A DNA stretch of 64,000 bases. Source: Hormoscilla sp. GUM202 (lineage in GTDB: Bacteria; Cyanobacteriota; Cyanobacteriia; Cyanobacteriales; Desertifilaceae). The stretch's first letter is position 1, and every line of letters begins with the position of its first letter. The notes beneath the pieces were generated by a model. It saw nothing but the letters and a program-made list of their open reading frames with translations. It did not search any database and had not been told where the DNA came from. Of this stretch, positions 1 to 8,946 are shown one piece after another. Location: positions 124,001 to 188,000 of the forward strand of contig RFFC02000002.1 of NCBI GenBank assembly GCA_005518205.2. The letters run 5' to 3'. A program made the translations under genes and the position numbers.

Positions 1-2
1 TA

Positions 3-2219
3 GGCAGAATTGCTTTTCTACACGCTGATGCTGACTGGTACGAGTCAAGAATGGATATATTTAACAATCTGTATGATATTGTTGTTCCTAACGGGATCAT
101 ACAGGTTGACGATTATGGTTATTGGGAGGGTTGTAAGAAGGCTATCCATGATTTTGAACGTAGTCATGGTGAATCATTTGCTCTTCACGTTATTGATGAT
201 ACTGGAGTGTGGTTCCGAAAAGAAGATGCTACTACTAGCATTAGAGAGGCAGCGGCGGAATACTCAGCTTCCCAGAGTCATCGGGTTGAAGAGGTGATCG
301 CCGATCAGTTGTCGTTGCCTTGCGAACTCAATAAGATTCCAGATTGGTTGCTAAATGACTATATTCAGTGCATATTTAAATCTCCAAGCTTGTTTAAGAA
401 GAAAGGGCAGGTGAATAGATACTACAACCACATGCAGAAATGGGTGAATTACATACACAGCAATGTTGTAGGCAGCCATAATTCAAAGATTTGGCAGCAG
501 GTGGCGTTATCATTTACTCAAAATGCTAACTTTATTCCTCTATATTTTACAGATAAAAACCTGAAAGAGGTCTATACAAAACGTGCTGACATAATGGAGT
601 TTACCCTCAAACAATTCGGCCATCAGGTTGATTACGATTTTCCTGAACTAGCTGCAGATAGAAAAAAAATACGCCTGGGCGTGTTGGTTGTCAAGTTTGT
701 ATCTGGGACAGAAGTATTTACTATAGTATCTGCTTTTGAGCATCTAGATAGAAATAAATTCGAGATTATTTTATATGCCCTACAACTAGACTCTAATCCA
801 GTAGAGCAGTATTGTCGAGAGCGTGCAGATCGACTGGTTCAATTACCCAGCGATTTACTTAGTCAAGTACAAACTATACGTGCAGATAACCTGGATATCC
901 TTCTGGTAGGAACAAATGTTACGGCAGTAACACACCAGATTACTTTACTAGCGTTACACCGATTGGCTCGTCTACAGCTCAGTATATTTAACTCTCCTGC
1001 GACAACAGGTATGCGAACTGTAGATTACTACATTTCTGGTAAATTATCAGAGCCAGTAGCGGATGCACAACAGCAGTATCGCGAACAGTTAGTAACGATT
1101 GAAGGCTGCGGTTTTTGCTTTAACTATACAATCCAACCAACACCTGCAACGCTTCAACCTAATAGAGATAACCTCGGCATAACGAAGCAGGCTGTAGTAT
1201 TTATGTCAGGCGCTAACTTTAATAAAATTATTCCCGAATTAAGGGAGAGTTGGGCAAAGATTATTGCCGAAGTGGCCAATTCTGTTTTAGTCTTATATCC
1301 TTTCAGTCAGAGCTGGAGTTCTTCATATCCAGAAAAATTATTCTTGAACTGTATGAGGAAGATATTTGCAGAACAGGGCATTGAGGAAAATAGACTGATT
1401 TTATTAGAGACTATCCCCAGTCGCTCAGATGTTAAAGAATATTTGAAGCTAGGTGATGTATATCTAGACTCATATCCTCATTCGGGAAGTCACACAGTAG
1501 TCGATCCTTTAGAAGTTGGATTACCTCCTATAGTTAGGGATGGTAATTCTGTAAGATCTAAGCAGGGCGCAGCAATCCTGCGAGAAATAGAGATGCCAGA
1601 GTTGATCGCAGCAGATGAAGAAGATTATATCAGATTAGCGATCGCTCTAGGAAATAACCCAGAATTACGCAAAGAAAAGAGCGACCATATCCAGGAAAGA
1701 ATGCGGGGTAACCCCAGATTTCTGGATAGTCGCGATTACTCTGCTCAAATGGGAGCTTTATTCCAAGAACTACTCCAAAAATACCAGACGGATACTCTCA
1801 ATAAAAACTTCCGGTTAAGGGATATCAACCTGATTATATTTCCTGACTGGAACCAGTCAGAAGAATCCCTCTACCAGGATTTCGCCAGTGTCATTAGCAC
1901 CCTAGTCGCTCGCCCGGATAAAGGTCATGTAACCCTCTTGGTAGACACCACCAACATTTCGGAGGAGGATGCGGATATGGCTCTATCCAGCATAGTGATG
2001 AATCTCATGATGTCAGAAGATTTAGATGTTGATGATGGACCAGAAATTACACTAATAGGACAGTTGAGCGAAATGCAATGGGAAGTGTTGTTGCCCCGCA
2101 TCCATTCTCGCATGGTGTTGGAGAACGAAAATCATGAGGCGATCGCCCGCGTCAAGGCGACAAACCTCCCCTGCTGCGAACTCGACAATCTACCCAATAT
2201 CAGTTTTTTAGCATCTTAG
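3..2219 (+). CDS. TylF-like methyltransferase / SPINDLY-type O-GlcNAc transferase fusion (5' end outside window)
   Basis: The frame is open from base 3, so the ATG at 51 is probably internal and the gene starts upstream of the window. The first about 75 residues (AFLHADADWYES, IQVDDYGYWEGC, DDTGVWF) match the end of TylF/MycF-type SAM-dependent methyltransferases. Numbering from the ATG at 51, residues about 205-590 match the catalytic region of SPINDLY-type UDP-GlcNAc:peptide transferases (GT41): SGANFNKIIPELRESW near 385 and GDVYLDSYPHSGSHT near 468, followed by a conserved DPLEVG segment. The last about 130 residues form a further domain I do not recognise. Inferred role: modification of a surface glycan or protein by methylation and glycosylation. 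I see no TPR array between the two domains. Confident in the two domains, less so in the substrate. Confidence 0.85.
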   Translation, partial: GRIAFLHADADWYESRMDIFNNLYDIVVPNGIIQVDDYGYWEGCKKAIHDFERSHGESFALHVIDDTGVWFRKEDATTSIREAAAEYSASQSHRVEEVIADQLSLPCELNKIPDWLLNDYIQCIFKSPSLFKKKGQVNRYYNHMQKWVNYIHSNVVGSHNSKIWQQVALSFTQNANFIPLYFTDKNLKEVYTKRADIMEFTLKQFGHQVDYDFPELAADRKKIRLGVLVVKFVSGTEVFTIVSAFEHLDRNKFEIILYALQLDSNPVEQYCRERADRLVQLPSDLLSQVQTIRADNLDILLVGTNVTAVTHQITLLALHRLARLQLSIFNSPATTGMRTVDYYISGKLSEPVADAQQQYREQLVTIEGCGFCFNYTIQPTPATLQPNRDNLGITKQAVVFMSGANFNKIIPELRESWAKIIAEVANSVLVLYPFSQSWSSSYPEKLFLNCMRKIFAEQGIEENRLILLETIPSRSDVKEYLKLGDVYLDSYPHSGSHTVVDPLEVGLPPIVRDGNSVRSKQGAAILREIEMPELIAADEEDYIRLAIALGNNPELRKEKSDHIQERMRGNPRFLDSRDYSAQMGALFQELLQKYQTDTLNKNFRLRDINLIIFPDWNQSEESLYQDFASVISTLVARPDKGHVTLLVDTTNISEEDADMALSSIVMNLMMSEDLDVDDGPEITLIGQLSEMQWEVLLPRIHSRMVLENENHEAIARVKATNLPCCELDNLPNISFLAS

Positions 2220-2232
2220 CTTGGTTGATGCC

Positions 2233-3033
2233 TTAATCTTCTGGTGGTGGGATAATCTGTAAGGATCCCTCAGGAGATATTTCTATCCTTCCGCCTAGGG
2301 CCCTGATGCGATCGATCGCAATTTGGCGAGTGCGATCGTCTATGGCATTATTTAATACCATAGTCCAGGCGGAAATCTGAGCTGTTTTACTATCGGGGTT
2401 ACTGGCTAAGTATGCCGCTGTTTGACGAGAAATTGCTGCTACAGCTTGGCTTTCTGGGTCAGAATAATTGCTAGCCCAGTCTGCCGCCATCTCAAATGAC
2501 TTTTTCGCTGCTTTACCATCTCCCAAAAATAATAACTCGTCAATGGCTTTATAACGCCAAATGTAATAAGATTTGGGAGGTACTTGGGGATCTAGTAACT
2601 TTAATACTTTGTCAAGCATAGCGACCGATCGTTCTGGCATGCCTGCATAAAGCGATACGCTAGAAGATAGGAAAAAATAAGCATCCAGAAAGCGGGGATC
2701 GCGATCGAGGATCGCTTCAAAATATTCCGGACTCAGACTGTAGCCTGTTTGGGCCCGGGCGGGTTCATCTCCAAAGTAGATTAAAAACTGGACCATAGTC
2801 CAGTTGGCTATTAAGTTATCAAAACCAAATCCTGGCATCTGCTGGAGTATTTTTAGTTTAGCTTTTTCTGCTGCTACTTCCCTCTGCACTTTTTCCGGTG
2901 TTGCTATGTTTTGGTCTGCTTTGAGTTGCTTGAGTTGCGGTTTTTGCAAAAGGGCGATCGCACCTCCGCACAACAGGGCCATTCCTGCTGCGGCGATCGC
3001 TTGACTTAAGTTCTCTCTAGCATCGTAATTCAT
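2233..3033 (-). CDS. Conserved membrane-anchored TPR-like protein
   Basis: A 266-residue protein with one hydrophobic N-terminal segment (residues about 11-27, IAAAGMALLCGGAIALL), then a charged stretch and a mostly helical body. Repeated patterns around ALDRDPRFLDAYFFLSS and similar helix pairs suggest degenerate TPR repeats. The layout suggests a protein tethered to a membrane with its helical part as a binding platform. It converges on the fusion gene with only 13 bp between the stops. No catalytic motif is visible and the function is unknown; homologues are probably confined to cyanobacteria. Confidence 0.7.
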   Translation of the reverse strand: MNYDARENLSQAIAAAGMALLCGGAIALLQKPQLKQLKADQNIATPEKVQREVAAEKAKLKILQQMPGFGFDNLIANWTMVQFLIYFGDEPARAQTGYSLSPEYFEAILDRDPRFLDAYFFLSSSVSLYAGMPERSVAMLDKVLKLLDPQVPPKSYYIWRYKAIDELLFLGDGKAAKKSFEMAADWASNYSDPESQAVAAISRQTAAYLASNPDSKTAQISAWTMVLNNAIDDRTRQIAIDRIRALGGRIEISPEGSLQIIPPPED

Positions 3034-3102
3034 AATTTGCTAATTTAAAAATGTTATCAACTATTATTTTAACCGCAACGTACATTCTAGGATAAACCTT
3101 TG

Positions 3103-3974
3103 GGCGTTGCACATTTTCGGGATGATGGGTTATTGCAGATTATGATAATCTGCAATTTTACAGTCAGAATTTATGTATAGTATGATGTTTGTTTTCGACC
3201 TAGTCATAATATGTGTTATCATGGATAGTAAGGCGAAAGAATTAGCTAAAGGAGTCGAACATGAAATGTCCCAGATGTGGTTCTGAAAACATCAATAAAA
3301 ATGGTCACCGACGCGGCAAACAGAATTGAATTTGTAAAGATTGTCGTCGCCAGTTTCTCGAACATTATTATCCGCGCGGTTATTCAGAAGATGTCAAGAA
3401 AAATTGTTTGACAATGTACGTTAATGGCAATGGATTTCGAGGTATTGAAAGGATAACTGGTGTCAGCCATAATACTCAAATTGATTGGGTAAAACAGGCA
3501 GCTAAAGAATTACCGTCAATCCCTGAAAACTACGATATTCCGGAGGTTGCAGAAATTGACGAGTTGCATACTTATGTCAATAAAAAAAAGAATAAAAAGT
3601 GGCTATGGACAGTCGTAAATCATTTCAAGCCAGGGATTATAACATGGGTATTAGGCGATCGTTCTGCAGAAACTTTTAAGCCTATGTGGGATATTATAAA
3701 ATGTTGGCAATGCTTTTTATACGTTACTGATGGATGGCCTGTTTATCCAATGTTTATTGAATATATTGACCATATAGTCAGCAAAACCTACATGACCCGT
3801 GTTGAATGTGAAATAGGTCGATTAAGACATTATCGAGCTGGATTAAAAAGAAAAACATTATGTTACTCAAAGTCCGAAGAAATGTTGAGGCTTTCAATTA
3901 AGTTATTATTGCACTATCTACGTTATAATTCTGTACCGGTACCTATTTAAATCATCCCGTAATTGTGCAACGCC
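3103..3974 (+). mobile_element. IS1-family insertion sequence with 8-bp target duplication
   Basis: An 872-bp element bounded by 24-bp terminal inverted repeats at 3103-3126 and 3951-3974, matching at 22 of 24 positions (outer part GGCGTTGCACA, inner part CGGGATGAT). It is flanked by the direct repeat AACCTTTG at 3095-3102 and 3975-3982. A perfect 11-bp hairpin with a TGA loop lies at 3132-3156, between the left end and the transposase. The single transposase frame is broken by one stop codon. The intact ends and duplication indicate a fairly recent insertion. Confidence 0.93.
3261..3950 (+). pseudogene. IS1-family transposase, in-frame stop
   Basis: Translation from ATG 3261 gives an InsA-like zinc ribbon start (MKCPRCGSENINKNG), then a TGA stop at 3327-3329, then the same frame continues through ICKDCRRQF, the helix-turn-helix region and the IS1 catalytic core. 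Recognisable core pieces are EIDELHTYV, LYVTDGWPVYPMF and the end SIKLLLHYL. The conserved glycine after the third acidic residue is a cysteine here (RVECE). A TTG at 3408 could restart translation, but that product would lack the zinc ribbon. I treat the copy as inactive unless the stop is read through. Confidence 0.88.
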
Positions 3975-4420
3975 AACCTTTGATTGTCGAGGGCATAGGG
4001 TTGAATTTCTAGGGCCCGGCGAAAGGCCCCGATCGCATCCTGATATTCTCCCAGGGCGGCGTGGCACAACCCCAGTCCGTGCAGTGCCCCAAAATGCACC
4101 GGGTTCAGTTCGATCGCCCGCTGACAGTCGGCTAGGGATTTGCGGTACTCCCCGATCGTATAGTATAGTACGGCCCGTCTATTCCAGGCTTCGGCAAAAT
4201 CTGGCAAGTCTGCCACCAGCTTTGTCAGCAGCAGTTCCGCTTGAGGCATGTCTCCTGCTTGCATCATTGTTTGCGCCCGTTGCAGCAGTTCTAATCCTAA
4301 TATACCCCTTTCCCTAAACCAGCGACTCCACAGTTCTTGAGTGGCTCGCTGGCGCACTGTCTCTGAGGGGTTTTTCAGGTCTGACAGTAATGCTTCGATT
4401 TCTGGTTCGTTCCCGGACAT
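3947..4420 (-). CDS. TPR protein whose C-terminus was replaced by an IS1 insertion
   Basis: A 157-residue protein with two or three tetratricopeptide repeats (DFAEAWNRRAVLYYTIGEY, then HFGALHGLGLCHAALGEYQ) and an acidic N-terminal helix. It probably mediates protein-protein contacts; no enzyme domain is visible. The reading frame crosses the IS1 right end, so the last seven or eight residues (LHNYGMI) are encoded by the transposon. Joining the flanks without the element restores a frame ending FILECTLRLK with a stop at 3064-3066. The gene lies upstream of the adjacent TPR-like gene on the same strand, so the IS also separates these two. Confidence 0.8.
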   Translation of the reverse strand: MSGNEPEIEALLSDLKNPSETVRQRATQELWSRWFRERGILGLELLQRAQTMMQAGDMPQAELLLTKLVADLPDFAEAWNRRAVLYYTIGEYRKSLADCQRAIELNPVHFGALHGLGLCHAALGEYQDAIGAFRRALEIQPYALDNQRLALHNYGMI

Positions 4421-4445
4421 GTTTCTTCCTATATGCTATGGGTTG

Positions 4446-5909
4446 CTAGAAGGCATTCCTGAGGTGAGACTCCCCCCTTTGGTAGATCTCCCGGGCGTAG
4501 TCCGTCCAAGTTCCTTGCCCCCAGTAACGAAAACAGCTAGTCTGAAGTAACAGGTTGTAAAGCAGTGCTTGACGATATTCGGAGGACTGGGTAAATTTTT
4601 CCCCTCCCAATGGGTCTATTTTTTCGTGAAACATGGCGCTGAGTTGATTCATCGGCCCTAACACGTTCTCGTACCCCTTTACCCAACTGATGCTATTTGT
4701 CCAAGATGCTCCCTCTATATGATAATTGGGATTGTCTTCTTTGATGCAGGCGATCGCCCGTTCTACTGCTGCGGGGGTGCAGTTATCTGGGTCCACTCGC
4801 GACCAGATTTGATGTTGACCTACTGCCTGACAAGGGGGATAATTTTCCGGCTCGCAACCGGCGGCGGCTATTAGTTCTAGATATTCCGTGCCGTTGATTC
4901 CCACTACACCCTGATTTTGGGCTATTTCTTGCCACGCTTGCTGGAAGGCGGGGGGAAATTCATTCATCATCACCCCCCCATTCTCGCCATCCCCTATTTG
5001 CGTGACTAATGAGGGTACTTCTATATCCCCTAGCTGCTGTTTTCCCCGGGTTTTGGCTTCATAATAGGGCTGCATCTGACCTACCAGTTTTGTATCGGAA
5101 CCCTGGGTTTTGATTAAGGCCGTGATGCTTGTGGTTTCTCCCCGTCCATTCCGGGCGATCAGACGGTTGGGCAGGTATTTTTCGGGGATGGGTTGGCCCT
5201 CCAGGGTTTCTACGGTATGTTCTTGCACTAATAGCCAGCGATAGCCACTTTCCTTCAGGGCTTTGATAAATTCAAACAGGGTGTCCGGGTGGTTTGGTAA
5301 TGCCATCTCTGGCGGCGAAAACCCTTTGACTCGCCCTAATGCTTCATAACCAAATATGCTGGCAAATTGCTGTTGCCATGCTTGGACGTGCAGTTTTATA
5401 TCGGGTATGGGGGTGGATGGCACTACTGCATGACTCCACATTGTCCCCAACCATTCTACATGGGGTTGATAGGCCCGATCGCAGGTTATGCCCTGGAGCT
5501 TTTCTATGATATCTCCCCGTCCCATTTGCCGCAAGCCCCACAACAGATTTCCGGAATAGTCTAGCATGACGCGGGGATTGCAACCTCGTGCTACCAGTTC
5601 CGGTATGATATCACCCATGCGGCTATAGCAATTGGCAAATGGACCCGCATTGTGATTGTCCCCTTCTTGGGGATGTTCAAACATGTATTGCAGGTTGCCG
5701 ATCAGTTCGCCATTTTCTCCTGCGGGGATGGTGGGTTGGTGCATGTGGAGGGCGATCGCGAAGGCGGCGGTTACCTCTTCTAAGCGGATATTTGTGCTGG
5801 GTAAAAATACCGGTTCTGACTGTTGCACGACGGAGTTGATTTCTGCACCGCATATATTGGGCAATCCGTCAATTATTTCTGGTAGGTTGGGCAGGGTTGG
5901 GGTGGGCAT
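4446..5909 (-). CDS. Glycoside hydrolase family 57 protein
   Basis: 487 residues. GH57 signatures are visible: HMHQP at residues 55-59 (region 1), a tyrosine/tryptophan-rich centre (PHVEWLGTMWSHAVVP), GFSPPEMALP with the probable nucleophile Glu201, and QIGDGENGG with the probable acid/base Asp307. GH57 enzymes act on alpha-1,4-glucans as amylases, amylopullulanases, 4-alpha-glucanotransferases or branching enzymes; the exact specificity cannot be told here. There is no signal peptide, so it is probably cytoplasmic and linked to glycogen turnover. The gene stands alone between a TPR gene and transposon debris. Confidence 0.85.
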   Translation of the reverse strand: MPTPTLPNLPEIIDGLPNICGAEINSVVQQSEPVFLPSTNIRLEEVTAAFAIALHMHQPTIPAGENGELIGNLQYMFEHPQEGDNHNAGPFANCYSRMGDIIPELVARGCNPRVMLDYSGNLLWGLRQMGRGDIIEKLQGITCDRAYQPHVEWLGTMWSHAVVPSTPIPDIKLHVQAWQQQFASIFGYEALGRVKGFSPPEMALPNHPDTLFEFIKALKESGYRWLLVQEHTVETLEGQPIPEKYLPNRLIARNGRGETTSITALIKTQGSDTKLVGQMQPYYEAKTRGKQQLGDIEVPSLVTQIGDGENGGVMMNEFPPAFQQAWQEIAQNQGVVGINGTEYLELIAAAGCEPENYPPCQAVGQHQIWSRVDPDNCTPAAVERAIACIKEDNPNYHIEGASWTNSISWVKGYENVLGPMNQLSAMFHEKIDPLGGEKFTQSSEYRQALLYNLLLQTSCFRYWGQGTWTDYAREIYQRGESHLRNAF

Positions 5910-5986
5910 TGGGTGAAACTCCGCTTGGGGATAATATGATGATAGCGAATCTTTTTCTTCTTGTGCTGCCTTTAACCCTCACAAAG

Positions 5987-7782
5987 CTAATAAACGCCCT
6001 GTGCAAGTACAACATCAGCATCAGAGATAGTGATAACGCCATCTCTGATATCGAAGGCGACAGCCTGCAAAGCTCTCAACATTATGTTGAAAGCGCCTAC
6101 CCAATCCTCGCAGCGGAGGGGGCCCGGAGCGTGCTTTCTGGCCGCAAGCCGGGCATTTGTGGACTTTGGAACCACCTAGCTTTTTGTGAACGTGGCCACA
6201 CTTGGGACAAGTTTTGCTCGTGTAGGCTTCATTACAGCGAACGAGTAGCACTCCTTTCCGCTTTGCTGCCTGTCGAACGTGAGAAGCAAACCTACCCATA
6301 GCCCACGTAAGCATATTTATAACCGACTTTCTGTTAATCTTACGGTTGGCTTTGACGACCATTTGCGAAGTTTGATAAGTGGGTAGAAATATCAGCTTGT
6401 AGTGATTAACAAGCATACTTGCAGCTTTCCGATGTATGTCATCTACTAGCGAGCGAATCTTAAACCGTAACCGCTCGATTGCTTTGTTCAACTTGTACCG
6501 CAAACGCTTATTTGCTTTGCCAATGGCTTTCATTTTTCTCCCAATTATTTTGTCAAGGTGCAGGCACAGCCTGGTTAGCCGCCCGATGTCTCCCTTGCCA
6601 ATTTCTAGAAGATTTTCGCCATCGTAGCCAGTCAGGAAAGTGCGGTTACCAGGGTCGAGCGCAATTACTCGATCGGAACCTGTCGTTACCTCTGGAATAT
6701 TGAGGAAAGCAAGCAAACCATTGCCCCCGCTGATAAAGTAGCTCAGTCCCGTATACGCAGTTAGCTGGTAATTCGTAACCTTTAGCAATTGCGAATTGTA
6801 AATTACCAATTTTCGTTTTGGACCACGTTCCGTTTTTGTATGCATTATTTTTGAACTGAATAGCTTGAGACTTATTTCTGCAAGAGCGAAATCGTAGGTA
6901 ACACTTGCCTGCGTTGGCTTTGCGGGATTGACGACTAGCATTTATCGCCTCAAAAACAGCTTCTTGTCTGGTATTACCTAAGCACTTTGTCCACTCGTTT
7001 TCAGGTAAAGTTTGTAACTGCTGTATGTACCGATCTAAAGACTGACCCTCGGATAAAGAGCGATTGTTGTTGTAAAACTCAACGCACTGATTGTAAACCC
7101 AGCGGTAGGCAGCCAGCCATTTTTTCCAAATAGCATGTAAACCAGGCTCGGGAAATAGCGGGATTTTTATAACGCTGTTCGGCGTAATGTTCTGGCTACG
7201 CTTAAACGGATTATTCCCGTAACGAGTGGATTTATTCTTTTGAGTATTTTCGTTTACCGTATAGCCTCCAACTGAAGCCACCTCCGATGGACAGCATATC
7301 TTGTACAAGCTTTTGTTCTTGGCCCAGTTGCTGCGAGTTGAGAACCACGAGTTAGATTGCATTGTATTGGCATAACTACTCAACCAGTTCAAATTACAAT
7401 TTCCCGACTCTGGAGTGGTGGGCAACGACAAGCCGCTGGATATCCTGCTTGACAATTCGTTCCAGAATGGATTTAAATTGTCGCCGTCTAAAATTGAGTC
7501 GGACGACAATTTCTCAAACAGACGCCGCCTCTGGATAGTATCCGTGCAGGTACGCAAGTTGTCGCTTAAAATCGTCACGTTGGGAATGACTTGAGACCCT
7601 CGCGTAACAAACAGTTGTAGTTGTTGGCAGTTTTTGCCGGAGCGGTCACCTCTGTTCCCTTTTGATGAATCTCCGCTGCCCACTACGGTACTCCGATATT
7701 TTACTTTCTCGTTCCCATGGTCTTCGGGATTCTTAATGTACTTCCAGAATGTTAACTGCCTAGGCTGGTCTTTAGTATTCAT
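5987..7782 (-). pseudogene. Long TnpB-family RNA-guided nuclease (IS200/IS605 type), frameshifted
   Basis: Two overlapping frames (7782-6646 and 6941-6021) plus a third (6175-5987) form one TnpB-type protein. The first carries a Ser/Asn-rich N-terminal extension of about 190 residues before the usual start (AYRWVYNQCVEFYN). The frame shifts at about 6690-6700. The second carries the RuvC aspartate (ALDPGNRTF), the glutamate region (VRCNEAYTSKTCPKCGH) and a four-cysteine zinc ribbon ending KCPACG. A 28-bp dispersed repeat at 6107-6134 then interrupts the gene before the final RuvC motif; the true end is DWVGAFNIMLRALQ. No TnpA gene is visible. The protein is inactive as it stands. Confidence 0.85.
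6107..6134. repeat. 28-bp GC-rich dispersed repeat inserted in tnpB
   Basis: Sequence of the type CTCGCAGCGG followed by AGGGGGCCCGGAGCGTGC. On the tnpB strand it separates KCPACGQKA from DWVGAFNIM and shifts the frame. The same unit recurs at 8090, 9179, 50828, 52287 and 57954. Confidence 0.85.
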
Positions 7783-8427
7783 GATTCATTTATTTGTGAG
7801 CATTTATTGCTCCTTTCTTACTTGACCTCCGGAGGCTTAATTAGCTTTATACTTCTCACTATAGTCGCCTCAGAACTCCACCAACAAACGCAAAAACACG
7901 GGAATCATAGAATCTTTTTGCTACCGCTACATGCCCAAATAACCCAAATATGAGAGATGCGTAAGTTTTTGGGCACTAAATCGCTGCTCAAGAGAAAAGC
8001 CACCGCCGCCGCCCGAACCCGTTCCCAGGCAGAGCCGTGGGAACGAGGGGTCCGGCTACACAAACAAAGCCCACGCTCCATGCCCCTTCCTCGCAGCGTA
8101 GGGGGCCCGGAGCGTGCAGGGGCTTGATGGCAAAATTGAGATATTCCGAACGGCCAGGAGCTGCGCTTTTTTGATCGGGAAAAATTTGTCCGGAGCGAGG
8201 GGGGAATATCTTTACAGAGCCTTATGTTTTAGGAGTAACCCCCCCGTTAGCACAGCAGCGTAAGCGTGCGACGCCGGAGCGCTAGCAATCTCCGGCGGTC
8301 TTTCTGGGTAGAAGATTGCTAGCTGCTGCACGCTCCGGGAACCCTCCGCTGCGAGGCTGCGCGAACGGGGGGCGCCAGGAGCCCCCCTCGCAATGACACA
8401 TTCAATAGTCACAAAAAGCGCAAGTCG
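7783..8427. other. Gene-free stretch rich in dispersed palindromes
   Basis: No supported gene. From 8010 the stretch is a mosaic of repeats shared with other parts of the window. These include the CGTTCCCAGGCAGAGCCGTGGGAACG palindrome type (8019-8045), GGCTACACAAACAAAGCCC (8053), the 28-bp GC-rich unit at 8090-8117, a reversed relative with GAACCCTCCGCTGCGAG (8340-8356), and CCCCCCTCGCAATGA (8383-8397), the inner end of the 237-bp MITE found at 33.2 kb. The part before 7980 shows nothing recognisable. Confidence 0.6.
8090..8117. repeat. Copy of the 28-bp GC-rich dispersed repeat
   Basis: CTCGCAGCGTA followed by GGGGGCCCGGAGCGTGC; one of at least six copies in the window. Confidence 0.8.
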
Positions 8428-8690
8428 ATGGTTTATCATCAACCCGCCGATCGGACGGAACGATTAAACGCGATGCAGGCCCTGTTAGCTTGTCCGATCG
8501 CTTCCATCGGCACCGTAGAAAGCCCAAAGATGTCAAAGATGCCCAGTTGACTTTTCCCATCTTAGTAACGGAAAATGTTTATCACTGCGGCTACCATGCG
8601 GGGGTGTGGTCAAAAGTAGTTGATAGAGTAAAGCAATGAGCGACTCTAACCGGTAGTGGGCAGATCCGGGGTGAGGGGGTATAAAAGGTA

Positions 8691-8742
8691 ATCAACCTAG
8701 CTATATAATAGACACTTATGACAAAAACCCGCTCCCTCAAGG
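8691..8742 (+). promoter_or_regulatory. Leader with a TATAAT box in front of the 22-bp repeat array
   Basis: About 52 bp nearly identical to the reverse strand at 27989-28040. It contains TATAAT (8704-8709), an ATG nine bases downstream and the shared piece CCGCTCCCTCAAGG. No clear -35 box is visible. In both loci a 22-bp repeat array follows, so it may drive a repeat RNA; this is inference. Confidence 0.5.
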
Positions 8743-8941
8743 TTCTGCTCTCATAGCGGAAAAGGTTCTTCTATCGGCGATAAAAGGATCTTCTATCGGC
8801 GATAAAAGGATCTTCTCTCGCCGAGGAAAGGATCTTCTCTCGCCGATAAAAGGATCTTCTCTCGCCGAGGAAAGGATCTTCTCTCATAGCGGAAAAGGAT
8901 CTTCTCTCGCCGAGGAAAGGATCTTCTCTCATAGCGGAAAA
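8741..8941 (+). repeat. Array of nine 22-23-bp direct repeats
   Basis: Nine contiguous units with consensus GGATCTTCTCTCGCCGAGG plus AAA. Variants use TATCGGCGAT or CATAGCGG in the middle. Most units contain a short palindrome (TCGCCGA or ATCGGCGAT). The period is not a multiple of three and the leader frame meets a stop early (MTKTRSLKVLLS), so the array is probably non-coding. Confidence 0.85.
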
Positions 8942-8946
8942 GGATC

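Noticed and set aside
8212..8442. Minus-strand 76-residue frame
   Set aside because: Lies entirely in dispersed palindromes; Arg/Pro/Ala-rich content typical of reading through repeats.
8741..8941. 22-bp array as a CRISPR or coding repeat
   Set aside because: No spacers; the period is not a multiple of three and the leader frame stops after 12 codons.
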